Positions 17,903 to 27,320 of a stretch of DNA of 64,000 bases are shown here, in pieces. This stretch comes from DASUPK01 sp963804595 (GTDB taxonomy: Bacteria; Actinomycetota; Thermoleophilia; Solirubrobacterales; 70-9): contig CAWDQZ010000016.1 in assembly GCA_963804595.1 (NCBI GenBank), forward strand, positions 1 through 64,000. The letters run 5' to 3'. Numbering within the stretch: the stretch's first letter is position 1; each line of letters begins with the position of its first letter. The position numbers and the translations under genes were made by a program. The notes under the pieces are model-generated. The model was not told the origin of the DNA. It did no database searches and saw only the letters and a program-made list of their open reading frames with translations.

Positions 17903-18562
17903 CTAGCCGAGTCCCAGCTCCTGACGGTAGTGGCGCGCGTAGTCATCGCGCTTGTCGAGCACGTCTTCGACGTATCCGCGGGTCTCGGGGAAGGGGATGT
18001 CATCGAGCCGGAGGCTCGAGCCGCCCCACGCGATCACGTTCGTCTCCCCCGCGTTGTAGGCCGCCAGCGCCGCGACCTCGTTGTTCCCGAACTTGTCCAG
18101 CAGGTAGCGAAGGTAGAAGGTCCCGTAGCGGATGTTGATATCGGGGTCGGAGAGGTCGTCGAACTTGAACGTCTGACCGCCGCTCAGGCTCTCGATCAGC
18201 TTCGCGGTGCTCGGCGTGATCTGCATCAGACCGCGGGCGCCGGCGTGCGAGGTCTGGTCGCGGAATCGCGACTCCGCGTAGATCACGGACGCGATCAGAT
18301 CGGCGGGCACCCCCTTGTCGGCGGCCTGCTGGCGAATGATGTCCTCGTGGCGCAGAGGCAGCGTGAACTCCTCGAGCGTGCGCTGGAACCGGCCACTGTT
18401 GACGAGCAGGAAGGCGCCGAGTCCGGCGACCAGCAGCGTCCCGCCGATGACCAGGGTCCGGCGCCCGCGTCGGCTCCGCCCACGCGTTCCGCCTCTCCCC
18501 TGCGACCGGCGGCGAGCGCGTCCACCGCTCCTCCGAGGGCCGGCGCGCAGGGTCGCGCTCAC
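17903..18562 (-). CDS. lytic transglycosylase (SLT domain), membrane-anchored
   Basis: An Arg-rich N-terminus (1-36) is followed by one transmembrane anchor (about 37-55) and an extracytoplasmic goose-lysozyme/Slt70-like domain. The catalytic Glu is E97 in YAESRF, followed by the family motifs GARGLMQITP and AALAAYNAGE. It cleaves peptidoglycan glycan strands to 1,6-anhydro products. The gene overlaps coaE by 4 bases (ATGA), so it is translationally coupled to the rpsA-coaE operon. Confidence 0.9.
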   Translation of the reverse strand: MSATLRAGPRRSGGRARRRSQGRGGTRGRSRRGRRTLVIGGTLLVAGLGAFLLVNSGRFQRTLEEFTLPLRHEDIIRQQAADKGVPADLIASVIYAESRFRDQTSHAGARGLMQITPSTAKLIESLSGGQTFKFDDLSDPDINIRYGTFYLRYLLDKFGNNEVAALAAYNAGETNVIAWGGSSLRLDDIPFPETRGYVEDVLDKRDDYARHYRQELGLG

Positions 18563-19149
18563 CCTGGCTCCTTCGCGGTCAGTTGTTCGATCAGCTTGCG
18601 CACCTCTGCCTCCAACTCCTGGAGCGAGGAATCGTTGCGGATGAGGTGGTCGGCACGGCGCTCTTTCTCACTCTGATCGAGCTGCCTCTCCTCGCGACCG
18701 GCGAGTCCGCCCTGCCCGCGCTCGCGGAGCCGTCCATCGCGAAGCTCGTCTGCGGCGACCACCGCGACGGTCGCGTCGAAAGCGTCCTCCATCGCGGCCT
18801 CGAACAGCAGTGGCACCTCGACCACCGCGAGCTGGACGCCGGGGTCCAGGTCCTGCCGCCATTCGAGCACGTGAACGCCGACTCGCGGGTGGGTGACGCT
18901 CTCCAGCCAGGCGAGCTCACCGCGATCGTCGAAGACGATCTCGCTGACCTTGTCGCGATCGACCAGTCCGTTCGGGGCGATCTCGCTCCCCCAGCGGTCC
19001 ACCAGGGCGGCCCGCACCTCCTCGTCGTCGAGCAGGTCGTGGGCGACCTTGTCGGTCGAGAGCGTTGCGGCGCCCAGCCGCTCGAATACGGCCAGCGCTT
19101 CCGACTTGCCTGCCCCGATCCCCCCGGTGAGACCGACGAAGCGGGTCAA
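18559..19149 (-). CDS. coaE: dephospho-CoA kinase
   Basis: CoaE phosphorylates dephospho-CoA at the ribose 3'-OH, the last step of coenzyme A synthesis. The P-loop GGIGAGKSE (residues 9-17) and the CoA-domain motif LSTDKVAHDLL are present. The 196-residue length is typical. It overlaps rpsA upstream and slt downstream by 4 bases each. The rpsA-coaE adjacency is common in actinobacteria. Confidence 0.93.
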   Translation of the reverse strand: MTRFVGLTGGIGAGKSEALAVFERLGAATLSTDKVAHDLLDDEEVRAALVDRWGSEIAPNGLVDRDKVSEIVFDDRGELAWLESVTHPRVGVHVLEWRQDLDPGVQLAVVEVPLLFEAAMEDAFDATVAVVAADELRDGRLRERGQGGLAGREERQLDQSEKERRADHLIRNDSSLQELEAEVRKLIEQLTAKEPG

Positions 19150-20627
19150 CCCTGGGGGGGCGGTGGCTCCTCGGACTGAGGCTCCTCGGTCGGAGGCTCC
19201 TCGGTGGGATCCTCGGACGGCGCCTCGTCGGAAACGACCTCCTCCGGCGGTGCCTCTGGCGCGACTTCCGCGGCCGGCTCGGCCGTCGTCTCCTCTGGGG
19301 CCAATTCCGCCACTGGAGCCGGCTCCGCCTCCGGAGCGGACTCCGCCTCCGGAGCGGGCTCCGCCTCTGGCGGCTCGATCCCCTCCGGCGGCTCGGCGTC
19401 CTCGATTACGACGTCGTCACTGACCGGCCGGGTCGGAAGCTCCTGCCCCTCGACGCGCTTCACGCTGAGAGAGAGGCGGCGGCGTGCCTCGTCCACCTCG
19501 AGGATCTTGACCTTGAGCTCGTCGCCGGGGCGGACCACCTCGGCCGGGCTCTCGACATGGTGCTGGGCGAGCTCGGAGATGTGGACCAGACCCTCGACCC
19601 CGGGCAGGATCTGGACGAAGGCGCCGAACGCGACGATCTTGGTGACCTTGCCGTCGACGACGTCGCCCTCCTTGTACTCGTTGAGGACGCGCTGCCACGG
19701 GTCCTCCTGGGTCTGCTTCAGCCCCAGCGAGATGCGCTGGCGCTCCTGGTCGATGTCGAGAACCTTGACCCGGACCGTGTCGCCGATGGAGACGACTTCG
19801 GACGGGTGGTTGACGTGGCTCCAGGAGAGCTCGGAGATGTGGATCAGGCCGTCGATGCCCTCCAGATCCACGAAGGCGCCGAAGTCGACGATGTTCGAGA
19901 TCTTGCCCTCGACCACCTGGCCGGGCTGGAGACGGCCGAGGATCTGCTCCCGGACCTCCTTGCGCTCCTCCTCGAGGACCGCGCGGCGCGAAAGGACCAC
20001 GTTGTTGCGGGAGCGGTTGAGCTCGATCACCTTGCACTCGAGCTGCTGCCCCATGAACTCGTCGAGGTTCTGGACCCGGCGGATGTCGACCAGCGAGGCG
20101 GGTAGGAAGCCGCGGACGCCCAGATCGAGGATCAGGCCGCCCTTGACGACCTCGATCACGGTGCCGGTGACCGGCTCGCCCGTCTCGGCGGCCTGCTCGA
20201 TCCTGCGCCAGGCCTTTTCGAAGCGGGCGCGCTTCTTGGAGAGGATCAGGCGCCCCTCCTGGTCCTCCTTGGTGAGGACGAGTGCGTCGACCTCCTCGCC
20301 GAGCTCCACCTCCTCGGACGGCTTGACGGTCTTGCGGATCGAGAGCTCGTTGGAGGGGATGACCCCCTCCGACTTGTAGCCGATGTCGACCAGGACCTCG
20401 TCCTGGTCGATGCGCACGACCTTCCCCGACACGACGTCCCCCTCGCTGAAGGGGTGAATGGTGGCGTCGTAGTTCGGGACGAGCTTGCCGTCGACCTCGA
20501 TCAGAAGGTTGTCGGAGCTCGCGGCGCCGTTGCCGGCGCTTGGCTCCTGCTCCTGCTCGGCCTGCTGAGGCTCGGTTTGCGGCTCCTCAGCCTGCGCAGC
20601 ATCTGTCGTTGTGTCCGTTTCGGGCAC
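19146..20627 (-). CDS. rpsA: 30S ribosomal protein S1
   Basis: Four S1 RNA-binding repeats are visible in the 493-residue protein, starting near residues 60, 145, 232 and 317; the last two are the best conserved (VDFGAFVDL...GLIHISELS and VAFGAFVQI...GLVHISELA). S1 helps the ribosome bind mRNA. The N-terminus is a Glu/Gln-rich acidic stretch, and the C-terminal 90 residues are a Pro-Glu-Ala repeat tail, probably disordered. The start is GTG at 20627. The gene heads the rpsA-coaE-slt operon and is divergent from the flavoprotein at 20687. In species with many leaderless mRNAs, S1 may be less critical for initiation (inference). Confidence 0.95.
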   Translation of the reverse strand: MPETDTTTDAAQAEEPQTEPQQAEQEQEPSAGNGAASSDNLLIEVDGKLVPNYDATIHPFSEGDVVSGKVVRIDQDEVLVDIGYKSEGVIPSNELSIRKTVKPSEEVELGEEVDALVLTKEDQEGRLILSKKRARFEKAWRRIEQAAETGEPVTGTVIEVVKGGLILDLGVRGFLPASLVDIRRVQNLDEFMGQQLECKVIELNRSRNNVVLSRRAVLEEERKEVREQILGRLQPGQVVEGKISNIVDFGAFVDLEGIDGLIHISELSWSHVNHPSEVVSIGDTVRVKVLDIDQERQRISLGLKQTQEDPWQRVLNEYKEGDVVDGKVTKIVAFGAFVQILPGVEGLVHISELAQHHVESPAEVVRPGDELKVKILEVDEARRRLSLSVKRVEGQELPTRPVSDDVVIEDAEPPEGIEPPEAEPAPEAESAPEAEPAPVAELAPEETTAEPAAEVAPEAPPEEVVSDEAPSEDPTEEPPTEEPQSEEPPPPQG

Positions 20628-20672
20628 GGCCGCACAGTGTGGCAGACACGTGCTCGACGCACGGGTGTCGTT

Positions 20673-20678
20673 TACCTT
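20673..20678 (+). promoter_or_regulatory. possible -10 element of the geranylgeranyl-reductase-like gene
   Basis: TACCTT lies 8 bases before the ATG at 20687, within the 59-base divergent region shared with rpsA. It is a weak match to the window's leaderless pattern. Confidence 0.3.
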
Positions 20679-20686
20679 TGCGAGCG

Positions 20687-21823
20687 ATGCCGAAGCGCCT
20701 CACCAAACGCGGGGAGCAGCGCACGCCGCTCACCGGGAGCTACGACGTGGTCGTGTGCGGGGCGAGCTTCGCTGGACTGACGGTCGCGAGGCAGTTGGCC
20801 GACTCGGGCGCGCGGGTGCTCGTGCTGGATCGATACGAGATCGGCGAGCGTCAGACCTCCGCGTGCGGCATCCCCACCGACTGGCTTCGCGTCATGGGGC
20901 TCGAGGCATCGGCCCGGCAGGAGTTCGGCGAGCTCGTCGTGCACACTCCGCACGGGACCTCGCGCTACCAGCTGCCCTGGACCTTCTCGACCTTCGACTA
21001 TCGGGAGCTCTGCCGTCTGCTCTGGGAACAGTGCGACGCCGACTTCGAGACGGCGATGGTCAACGGCCGCACCGGCGAGACGGTCCACACCGACCGCGGA
21101 GACGTCTCGGCTCCCCTGATAGTCGATGCCCTCGGCTGGCGACGGATCCTGGCCTCCGACGGCGGCTACCAGCCGCCCGACGCTCCCCTCTCGCGCGGTC
21201 TGGAGGTTCATCCCGACGGCGGCTCGGACGACCTGGAGATCTGGATCGACCGCCGCTACGTGCCCGCCGGCTATGGATGGCGCTTTCCGGCGGGCGACGA
21301 GCAGCGAATCGGCGTCGGCTCCTTCGATCCGCGCTTTCACGTCAAGGACACCACGGTGCTGCTGGCCGAAGACCTCGAGACGCCGCCGGTCCGCTACCAG
21401 GGCAACTGGATTCCGCACAAGCTCCGCCCCGGCACGGAGGACGGGATCTTCTTCGTCGGCGACTCGGCGGGCCACTGCCTGCCGCTGACAGCGGAGGGAA
21501 TCAGGACGGCCTTCTACTTCGGGATCAAGCTCGGCGACGAGCTGCGCGCCGTGGTCGAGGGGCGTCAGGAGCGCGGGGCAGCCCTACACGAGTACGCGGA
21601 GTTCGTCGACGGACACGAGTTGAAGTTCCGCTGGATGCTCCGCGCCCAGCGCCTCCTCCCCAAGCTCCCGGCCCGCGTGCAGCGGGCGGTGATCCGGGCC
21701 TGCGGGCGCAAGCGGTTCGTGGACTGGGCCTTCGGCCACTACCTGCGCATCGCGCCGCCGGAGTTCGCGGGCTCTCCACCCAAGCGCCATGACGACCGCG
21801 AGCCGGTGGCCACGGCGGCCTAG
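20687..21823 (+). CDS. FAD-dependent oxidoreductase, geranylgeranyl-reductase-like
   Basis: The 378-residue flavoprotein has the FAD Rossmann motif VVVCGASFAGLTVARQLA (about 21-38) and the second FAD motif IFFVGDSAGHCLPLTAEGIRT (about 264-284) of the PHBH/geranylgeranyl reductase group. Family members reduce isoprenoid side chains or hydroxylate aromatics. The ATG at 20687 follows a short leader; upstream in-frame codons are non-conserved. It stands alone between rpsA (divergent) and the YdcZ gene (convergent). Substrate unknown; membrane-lipid or quinone isoprenoids are plausible. Confidence 0.8.
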   Translation: MPKRLTKRGEQRTPLTGSYDVVVCGASFAGLTVARQLADSGARVLVLDRYEIGERQTSACGIPTDWLRVMGLEASARQEFGELVVHTPHGTSRYQLPWTFSTFDYRELCRLLWEQCDADFETAMVNGRTGETVHTDRGDVSAPLIVDALGWRRILASDGGYQPPDAPLSRGLEVHPDGGSDDLEIWIDRRYVPAGYGWRFPAGDEQRIGVGSFDPRFHVKDTTVLLAEDLETPPVRYQGNWIPHKLRPGTEDGIFFVGDSAGHCLPLTAEGIRTAFYFGIKLGDELRAVVEGRQERGAALHEYAEFVDGHELKFRWMLRAQRLLPKLPARVQRAVIRACGRKRFVDWAFGHYLRIAPPEFAGSPPKRHDDREPVATAA

Positions 21824-21824
21824 A

Positions 21825-22262
21825 TCAGCGAACGATCAGATAGGTGCCGGCGAGCAGGAGTCCCACGCCGGCTACCCGGCTCGCCGTCAGCGGCTGCTGG
21901 TCCAGGCCGAGGAAGCCGATCCGGTCGAGCACAACCGAGGTGGTGAGCTGGCCGGTCACCACGGCGGCGGCGACCGGGCCCGCCCCGATCTGGCCCACGA
22001 GGACGAGCGCCGAGAACACGTAGGCGGCGCCAAGGGCGCCCCCCAGCAACAGATACCAGTCGACGTGAGCGACGTTGCCGATGCCGCCGCCCTTGCCACT
22101 GAGCAACACGATCGACGCGAGGAGGACGGTCCCCACCGCGAATGAGATCGTGGCCGCGGCAAAGCTGCCCGTGTGCTTGCCGAGCGCGGCGTTGATCGGG
22201 GCCTGCAGGGCGACGCCTCCGCCAACGACGGCCATGATCAGGACGGCGAACCCGCGATCCAT
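21825..22262 (-). CDS. DMT superfamily transporter, YdcZ (DUF606) family
   Basis: The 145-residue protein has five hydrophobic helices and the family patterns GGVALQAPINAALGK in helix 1 and LLLGGALGAAYVFSALVLV in the middle, with DRIGFLGLDQQPLT before the last helix. YdcZ proteins are single-domain relatives of EamA transporters and probably work as dimers. I start at the ATG at 22262, which gives the standard length. An in-frame TTG at 22289 would add nine polar residues. Substrate unknown. Confidence 0.8.
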   Translation of the reverse strand: MDRGFAVLIMAVVGGGVALQAPINAALGKHTGSFAAATISFAVGTVLLASIVLLSGKGGGIGNVAHVDWYLLLGGALGAAYVFSALVLVGQIGAGPVAAAVVTGQLTTSVVLDRIGFLGLDQQPLTASRVAGVGLLLAGTYLIVR

Positions 22263-22403
22263 CGCGCGTGATCTTCGCGGATCGCTCAATCGTTGTGATC
22301 TTCAAGCCGATTCCGAGTTCAAGCGCCTGACCTCCCGGCTTCTGGCCGGTCCAGCCCTGCGCTTCCAGCTCGACGGCCGACTCGTATCGCTCGTCCGGGA
22401 CGG

Positions 22404-25052
22404 TTACTTCGCCGCCAGCCAGTCCCTGCCGACGCCGACGTCGACCGCGAGAGGCGGGTCGAGCTCGAACGCTTCCGTCATCTCGCGCTCGACCAGCTCA
22501 GAGGCCGCGTCCATCTCGTCCGTGGGACCCTCGAAGAGGAGCTCGTCGTGGATCTGAAGGACGAGACGTGTCTCGAGGTCCGACTTGTCCAACGCGCGCT
22601 GACAGCCGACCATCGCGATCTTGATGATGTCCGCCGAGGTCCCCTGGATCGGCATGTTGACCGCGTTGCGCTCGCCCTGGCCGCGAACCTGGGGGCGGCC
22701 GGAGCGCAGCTCGGGAATCGGGCGGCGGCGGCCGAGCACGGTCTCGACGTAGCCGTTCTCGCGGGCGAACTCGATGGTCTGCTCGATGTAGCGCTGGACC
22801 GCCGGGAAGCGCTCGAAATAGCGGTCGATGTAGGAGGCTGCCTCGTCCTGCTCGATGTTGAGCCGGTCGGCGAGGCCGTAGGCCGAGAGGCCGTAGGCGA
22901 TTCCGTAGTTGACCATCTTGGCCTTGGAGCGCTCACCGGGGCTGACCTTCTTGGGATCGGAGCCCAGGATTTCGGCGGCGGTCGCAGCGTGGATGTCCTC
23001 GCCGCGGGCGAAGATCTCGCGCAGGGCGTCCTCGCCGGCGATGTGGGCCAGGATGCGCAGCTCGATCTGGTTGTAGTCCGCCGAGAGCAGGCGGTGGCCG
23101 CGCGGCGCGACGAAGCAGGAGCGGATCGGGCGGCCCTCCTCGGTCCGGATCGGGATGTTCTGGAGGTTCGGGTTGGTGCTCGAGAGGCGGCCGGTGGCGG
23201 TGGCGGTCTGGTTGAAGGTGGTGTGCAGACGGCCTGTGTCCGGATCGATCAGTTCGGGCAGGGCGTCGAGGTAGGTGCTCTTCAGCTTGGTGAGCTCCCG
23301 CCACTGCTCGACCTTCTCCACGATCGGGTGCTCCTCGCGGATCTGGGAGAGGACGCGGGAATCGGTCGAGAAGCCGGTCTTGCCGCGGCGTTTCTTGCTC
23401 AGGCCGAGCTCGTCGAAGAGGACCTCGGCGAGCTGCTGCGGAGAGCCGATCGTGAACTCGTGGCCAGCGAGCTCGAAGATGTCGGCCTGCAGGGTCTCGA
23501 TCCTCTGCTCGAAGCCCTCGCCGATGTCGGCGAGTCGCTTCTGGTCGAGCAGGACGCCGGTCTGCTCCATCGCGGCCAGAACCTCGATCAGCGGCATCTC
23601 GACCTCGTCCATGAGGCGCTCGATTTTCTGCTCCTTCATCCCCTTCCGCTGCAGCTGCGCGATCTCCCAGACCAGGCGGGCCTCCGCGGCCGGGTCGGGC
23701 GGCGGCTCGTCCCCAAGCTCGAGCTGGTCGCCGTCGGGCGCCTCCTCCTTGGGCGCCGCGGCGAGCCCGCGCTGGGCCGCGATGTCCACCAGGTCGTAGG
23801 TGCGGCGGGCCGGGTCGAGCAGGTAGGCGCCGACCATTGTGTCGTGGCGAAGGTCCAGATCGCCGGGGGCGGCGGCGAGGACGCCGTAGCGGGCGCCGCC
23901 GCCGAGGGTCTTCAGGTCGTGTCCGATCAGCCGGCGCTTGCCCAGGGCCTCGGCGAGCTTCGCGAAGTCCGGACAGTCGCCCTCGACCAGGCGCTCGCCG
24001 TCGTAGCCGGACCAGGTCTCGCCGGCGATCGCGAGTGCGATATCGCCTTCGGCGAGATCGTCGATCGAGCCCTGCTCCGCGGTGGCGTCGAGCTCCTCCT
24101 CGACCTTGGCGTCGGGGACGAAGTCGGCGCCCAGCTCCTCCTCGAGCCGCTGCAGGATCACGCGCAGCTCGAACTCGCGCGCCACCTCTCGAAGGCGGCT
24201 GCGGTCCATCCGCTTCGACATCAGCTCGTCGAGATCGAGCTCGACGTCGATGTCCGTGATCGCCGTGGCGAGCTGCTTGGAGATGCGGGCGTCCTCGGCG
24301 TGGTTGGTGAGGTTCTCCTTGCGCTTGGCGCCGGAGATCTTGTCGATGTTGGCGAGGACGCCCTCGAGGTCGCCGTACTCCTGGAGCAGCTGGGCGGCGG
24401 TCTTGTCGCCGATGCCCGGGACGCCGGGGATGTTGTCCGAGGTGTCGCCCTTCAGGCCGATCAGGTCGGTGACCAGCTCCGGTGGGACGCCGTAGCGCTC
24501 GACGACGCCGTCGCGGTCGTAGATCTTGGTGTCGGTGACTCCGCGTGAGGTGGTCATTACGCGGACCCCGTCCTCTACCAGCTGGTAGACGTCGCGGTCG
24601 CCGGAGACGACCATCACAGCGAGGTCCTGCTCACGGGCGCGCTTGGTCAGCGAGGCAATGACGTCGTCGGCCTCGTACCCGTCCACCCTGATGTTGGTGA
24701 AACCGAACGCCTCGGCCAGGGGCATCAGGTGGGGCCACTGGTCGCGGAGGAGATCCGGGCGGGGCTTGCGCTGGGACTTGTAGGGCTCGTAGGTGAGCTC
24801 GCGGCCGGACCAGCCCGCGTCCCAGCAGACCACAACCGCAGAGGGGTCCTCGTCGATCAGGAACTTGGCGAACATCGAGGCCAGGCCGTAGATGGCGTTG
24901 GTGGGGCGGCCGTCATGGGTGGCGATCGATTCGGGCAGGGCGAAGAACGCCCGGTAGGCGAGCGAGTTGCCATCGATCAGGAAGAGCTCGCCGGGCTTCT
25001 CCTTGCCCTTCGCGCGCTTCGTGGGCGCCTTTTTCTGAGTTGTCGCAGGCAC
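22404..25052 (-). CDS. polA: DNA polymerase I
   Basis: Domain order in 882 residues: 5'-3' exonuclease/flap nuclease (about 20-310, with LIGLKGDTSDNIPGVPGIG), a 3'-5' exonuclease-like domain (about 330-500) and a family A polymerase domain. Polymerase motifs are clear: A (SADYNQIELRILAHIAGED), B (RSKAKMVNYGIAYGLS) and C (QIHDELLFEGP). The exo domain lacks the DxE metal motif (IALAIAGETW in its place), so proofreading is probably lost, as in Taq and several actinobacterial enzymes. It repairs gaps and processes Okazaki fragments. The GTG at 25052 has TATGAT 6 bases upstream. Confidence 0.96.
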   Translation of the reverse strand: MPATTQKKAPTKRAKGKEKPGELFLIDGNSLAYRAFFALPESIATHDGRPTNAIYGLASMFAKFLIDEDPSAVVVCWDAGWSGRELTYEPYKSQRKPRPDLLRDQWPHLMPLAEAFGFTNIRVDGYEADDVIASLTKRAREQDLAVMVVSGDRDVYQLVEDGVRVMTTSRGVTDTKIYDRDGVVERYGVPPELVTDLIGLKGDTSDNIPGVPGIGDKTAAQLLQEYGDLEGVLANIDKISGAKRKENLTNHAEDARISKQLATAITDIDVELDLDELMSKRMDRSRLREVAREFELRVILQRLEEELGADFVPDAKVEEELDATAEQGSIDDLAEGDIALAIAGETWSGYDGERLVEGDCPDFAKLAEALGKRRLIGHDLKTLGGGARYGVLAAAPGDLDLRHDTMVGAYLLDPARRTYDLVDIAAQRGLAAAPKEEAPDGDQLELGDEPPPDPAAEARLVWEIAQLQRKGMKEQKIERLMDEVEMPLIEVLAAMEQTGVLLDQKRLADIGEGFEQRIETLQADIFELAGHEFTIGSPQQLAEVLFDELGLSKKRRGKTGFSTDSRVLSQIREEHPIVEKVEQWRELTKLKSTYLDALPELIDPDTGRLHTTFNQTATATGRLSSTNPNLQNIPIRTEEGRPIRSCFVAPRGHRLLSADYNQIELRILAHIAGEDALREIFARGEDIHAATAAEILGSDPKKVSPGERSKAKMVNYGIAYGLSAYGLADRLNIEQDEAASYIDRYFERFPAVQRYIEQTIEFARENGYVETVLGRRRPIPELRSGRPQVRGQGERNAVNMPIQGTSADIIKIAMVGCQRALDKSDLETRLVLQIHDELLFEGPTDEMDAASELVEREMTEAFELDPPLAVDVGVGRDWLAAK

Positions 25053-25058
25053 GTATCC

Positions 25059-25064
25059 ATCATA
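25059..25064 (-). promoter_or_regulatory. -10 element of polA (leaderless)
   Basis: TATGAT (5 of 6 consensus bases) lies 6 bases before the GTG of polA. It overlaps the stop codon of the decayed AbiEi/DUF559 gene upstream. Confidence 0.55.
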
Positions 25065-25742
25065 GGTCGGGGGTCAGGGAGCCCCGGCCGACCAGCGCAC
25101 GCAAAGTGCGTACAACGAATTCAGGCGCCTCCCTGATCTGCCGGTAAGTGAATCGCAGGACGCGGAAACCTCGGCTCTGAAAGTGAGCGTCCGTCTCAAC
25201 GATCCGCTGCCGATCCCGCCACAGGAAGTCGACCTCCGGGGGCCGAGGCGGGCATTCACCTCCGGCATGGGAAGCCGGTGGCGTCGACAGAGGCTCAGGA
25301 AGATCCGCTCGAGTTCGCTGCGGGTGAGTGCCTCCTGTGACTTGAGCTCACCTAGGAAGGTGGCAGGCACGGCGGCGCGATACGCTGCAGGTGCGGTAGG
25401 TCGCGCGTCTCCCGGCCATTGTCACCCGGAACCGTGACCTCGATGGGCCCGTCGTGCGGTCGCAGCATTCCCCAGAGCGCGGCAGCGCTGCGATGCGAGA
25501 TCGCCGCGCTCGCTCGCCGAAGCCAACACGGCCGCCATGCATCGTCCCTCGAAGCTGAGGTGGGTGTGTCCGACTGCATAAACACCGCGATGAATGCGGT
25601 GGAGTCGGCCAGCTCTGACGCGGCGCCTGGTTCCGTCCTTGTCTATCCCAGCGGCGTCAAGCTGGGCGGTGCTCACCACTCCGTGCTGGTTGGCCGCCAG
25701 TCGAGCCAGTGCCCGGTCTCTGTTGGCGGATTCCTCGCGCAT
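25060..25742 (-). pseudogene. decayed AbiEi-type N-domain / DUF559 nuclease-like gene
   Basis: The 5' part reads as the winged-helix AbiEi_4 start common in actinobacteria (ALARLAANQHGVVSTAQL, then RLHRIHRGVYAVGHTHLSF). The frame shifts near 25515, and the next frame resumes with SHRSAAALWGMLRPHDGP. About 100 residues of the middle are missing. A third segment carries the DUF559 start TRSELERIFLSL and, after another shift near 25240, EVDFLWRDRQRIVETD, then a gap and RGFRVLRFTYRQI to a TGA at 25060. Multiple shifts and deletions make it a clear pseudogene. Intact homologues combine an AbiEi-like regulator domain with a Vsr/restriction-nuclease-like domain. Confidence 0.8.
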
Positions 25743-25838
25743 ACCGCGAGTAAGCCGCCAACCCCGACGCCTCTCCCTTTATCGCCGGGTTTCCGGGCAA
25801 CCGGGCGGCTTTCGGTGCCCCGTATCCTTCGGCGCGCA

Positions 25839-27317
25839 ATGGCTGCCTCCGCTCAGTACAGCGTCACGGTCCGCGTCGAACTCGACGCGCGCCAGGAGCC
25901 GCTCGGCAAGCTGACGGCGCAGATCGCGGAGGCTGGCGGCGCGCTGCAGTCGGTCGACCTGGTACCCGGCGCCGGGCCCGAGGGGAAGCGGGTGCGCGAG
26001 TTCACGATCGACGCCAATAGCTCCGAGCACTGGGAGCGGATCCTCCGCTCGATCGGCTCGACCCGGGGCGCACGAGTCCTCGGCTTCACCGACCGCACCT
26101 TCGAGATGCACAAGAAGGGCAAGATCGAGCAGCACAACAAGTACCCGTTGAAGACCCGCGACGACCTCTCGATGGCCTACACGCCGGGCGTCGCCCGGGT
26201 TTGCGAGTACATCGCAGAAGACAAGACCAAGGCCTTCGACTTCACCATCAAGGCGAACACCGTCGCGGTGGTCTCCGACGGCTCGGCGGTCCTCGGCCTC
26301 GGCGACATCGGCCCGGAGGCGGCCATGCCCGTGATGGAGGGCAAGGCAATGCTCTTCAAGGAGTTCGCCCAGGTCGATGCCTTCCCGATCTGCCTCGCCA
26401 CCAATGACCCCCAGGAGATCATCCAGACGGTCAAGCTCATCGCCCCCACCTTCGGCGGGATCAACCTCGAGGACATCTCAGCCCCGCGCTGCTTCGAGAT
26501 CGAGGAGCGCCTCAAGGAGGAGCTCGACATCCCCGTCTTCCACGACGACCAGCACGGCACGGCCGTCGTCGTCATGGCGGCCCTCTTCAACTCGCTGAAG
26601 ATCGTCGGCAAACCGATCGAGAGCCTGCGTGTGCTCGTGCTCGGCACCGGCGCCGCCGGTGTGGCCTGCACGAAGATGATGCAGGAGTCGGGAATCACCC
26701 AGATCATCGGCTGCGACCGCCAGGGCGCGATCTCCACCGAGCGGCCCGACTACGTCGACGGCTCGATGTCAGCGATCAAGAGCTGGTTCGCGGAGAACAC
26801 CAACGACGAGAAGCTCTCTGGCGGCCCAAACGACGTGATCGAGGGCTGCGACCTCTTCATCGGCGTCTCTGGCCCTGGACTGATCCAGGCCGATTCCCTG
26901 GCGAAGATGAACGACGACGCGATCGTCTTCGCGATGGCGAACCCGACCCCCGAGGTCATGCCCGAGGAAGCCGAGCCGCACGTCCGGATCATGGCCACGG
27001 GCCGCTCCGACTTCCCGAATCAGATCAACAACGTCCTCTGCTTCCCCGGCATCTTCCGCGGGGCCCTGGACGCCGGCGCTCCGCGGATCACGGAGGAGAT
27101 GAAGCTCGCCGCCGCTCGCGGCATCGCGGAGGTCGTCACCGAAGGCGACCTCGCCGAGGACTACATCATCCCGTCCGTCTTCAACCGTGATGTAGCCACC
27201 TCCGTCGCCCGGGCCGTCGTGGACGAGGCGAAGGCTGCCGGGCTGGCCCGTTTCTCCGAGGAGACCGGCACCTTCGAGGTCGTCGGGGATTCGTCGTCTG
27301 ACGGCGCTGCGGGCTGA
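25839..27317 (+). CDS. NAD(P)-dependent malic enzyme with N-terminal ACT-like domain
   Basis: Malic enzyme oxidatively decarboxylates malate to pyruvate. The 492-residue protein carries an ACT-type regulatory domain (about 1-85: YSVTVRVELDARQEPLGKL) ahead of the catalytic part. Visible sites: catalytic Tyr in MAYTPGVARVC, Lys in FTIKANTVAVVSDGSAVLG, metal site PVFHDDQHGTA and NAD motif VLGTGAAGVAC, with Asp at the end of the second strand (IIGCDRQG), which favours NAD (inference). The ATG at 25839 was chosen because the longer upstream frame is the antisense of the DUF559 relic. It is followed after 3 bases by the TIGR01777 gene. Confidence 0.93.
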   Translation: MAASAQYSVTVRVELDARQEPLGKLTAQIAEAGGALQSVDLVPGAGPEGKRVREFTIDANSSEHWERILRSIGSTRGARVLGFTDRTFEMHKKGKIEQHNKYPLKTRDDLSMAYTPGVARVCEYIAEDKTKAFDFTIKANTVAVVSDGSAVLGLGDIGPEAAMPVMEGKAMLFKEFAQVDAFPICLATNDPQEIIQTVKLIAPTFGGINLEDISAPRCFEIEERLKEELDIPVFHDDQHGTAVVVMAALFNSLKIVGKPIESLRVLVLGTGAAGVACTKMMQESGITQIIGCDRQGAISTERPDYVDGSMSAIKSWFAENTNDEKLSGGPNDVIEGCDLFIGVSGPGLIQADSLAKMNDDAIVFAMANPTPEVMPEEAEPHVRIMATGRSDFPNQINNVLCFPGIFRGALDAGAPRITEEMKLAAARGIAEVVTEGDLAEDYIIPSVFNRDVATSVARAVVDEAKAAGLARFSEETGTFEVVGDSSSDGAAG

Positions 27318-27320
27318 CCG

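Noticed and set aside
19300..19380. Tandem DNA repeat
   Set aside because: The CCGGAGCGGGCTCCGCCT-like periodicity only reflects the Pro-Glu-Ala tail of ribosomal protein S1.
19146..20627. Long open frames on the strand opposite rpsA and many other genes
   Set aside because: They are typical antisense shadows of high-GC genes: low-complexity Arg/Pro/Ala composition with no family motifs.
22290..22403. Small plus-strand ORF between the YdcZ gene and polA
   Set aside because: The frame runs through polA antisense and lacks a start signal or recognisable motif.
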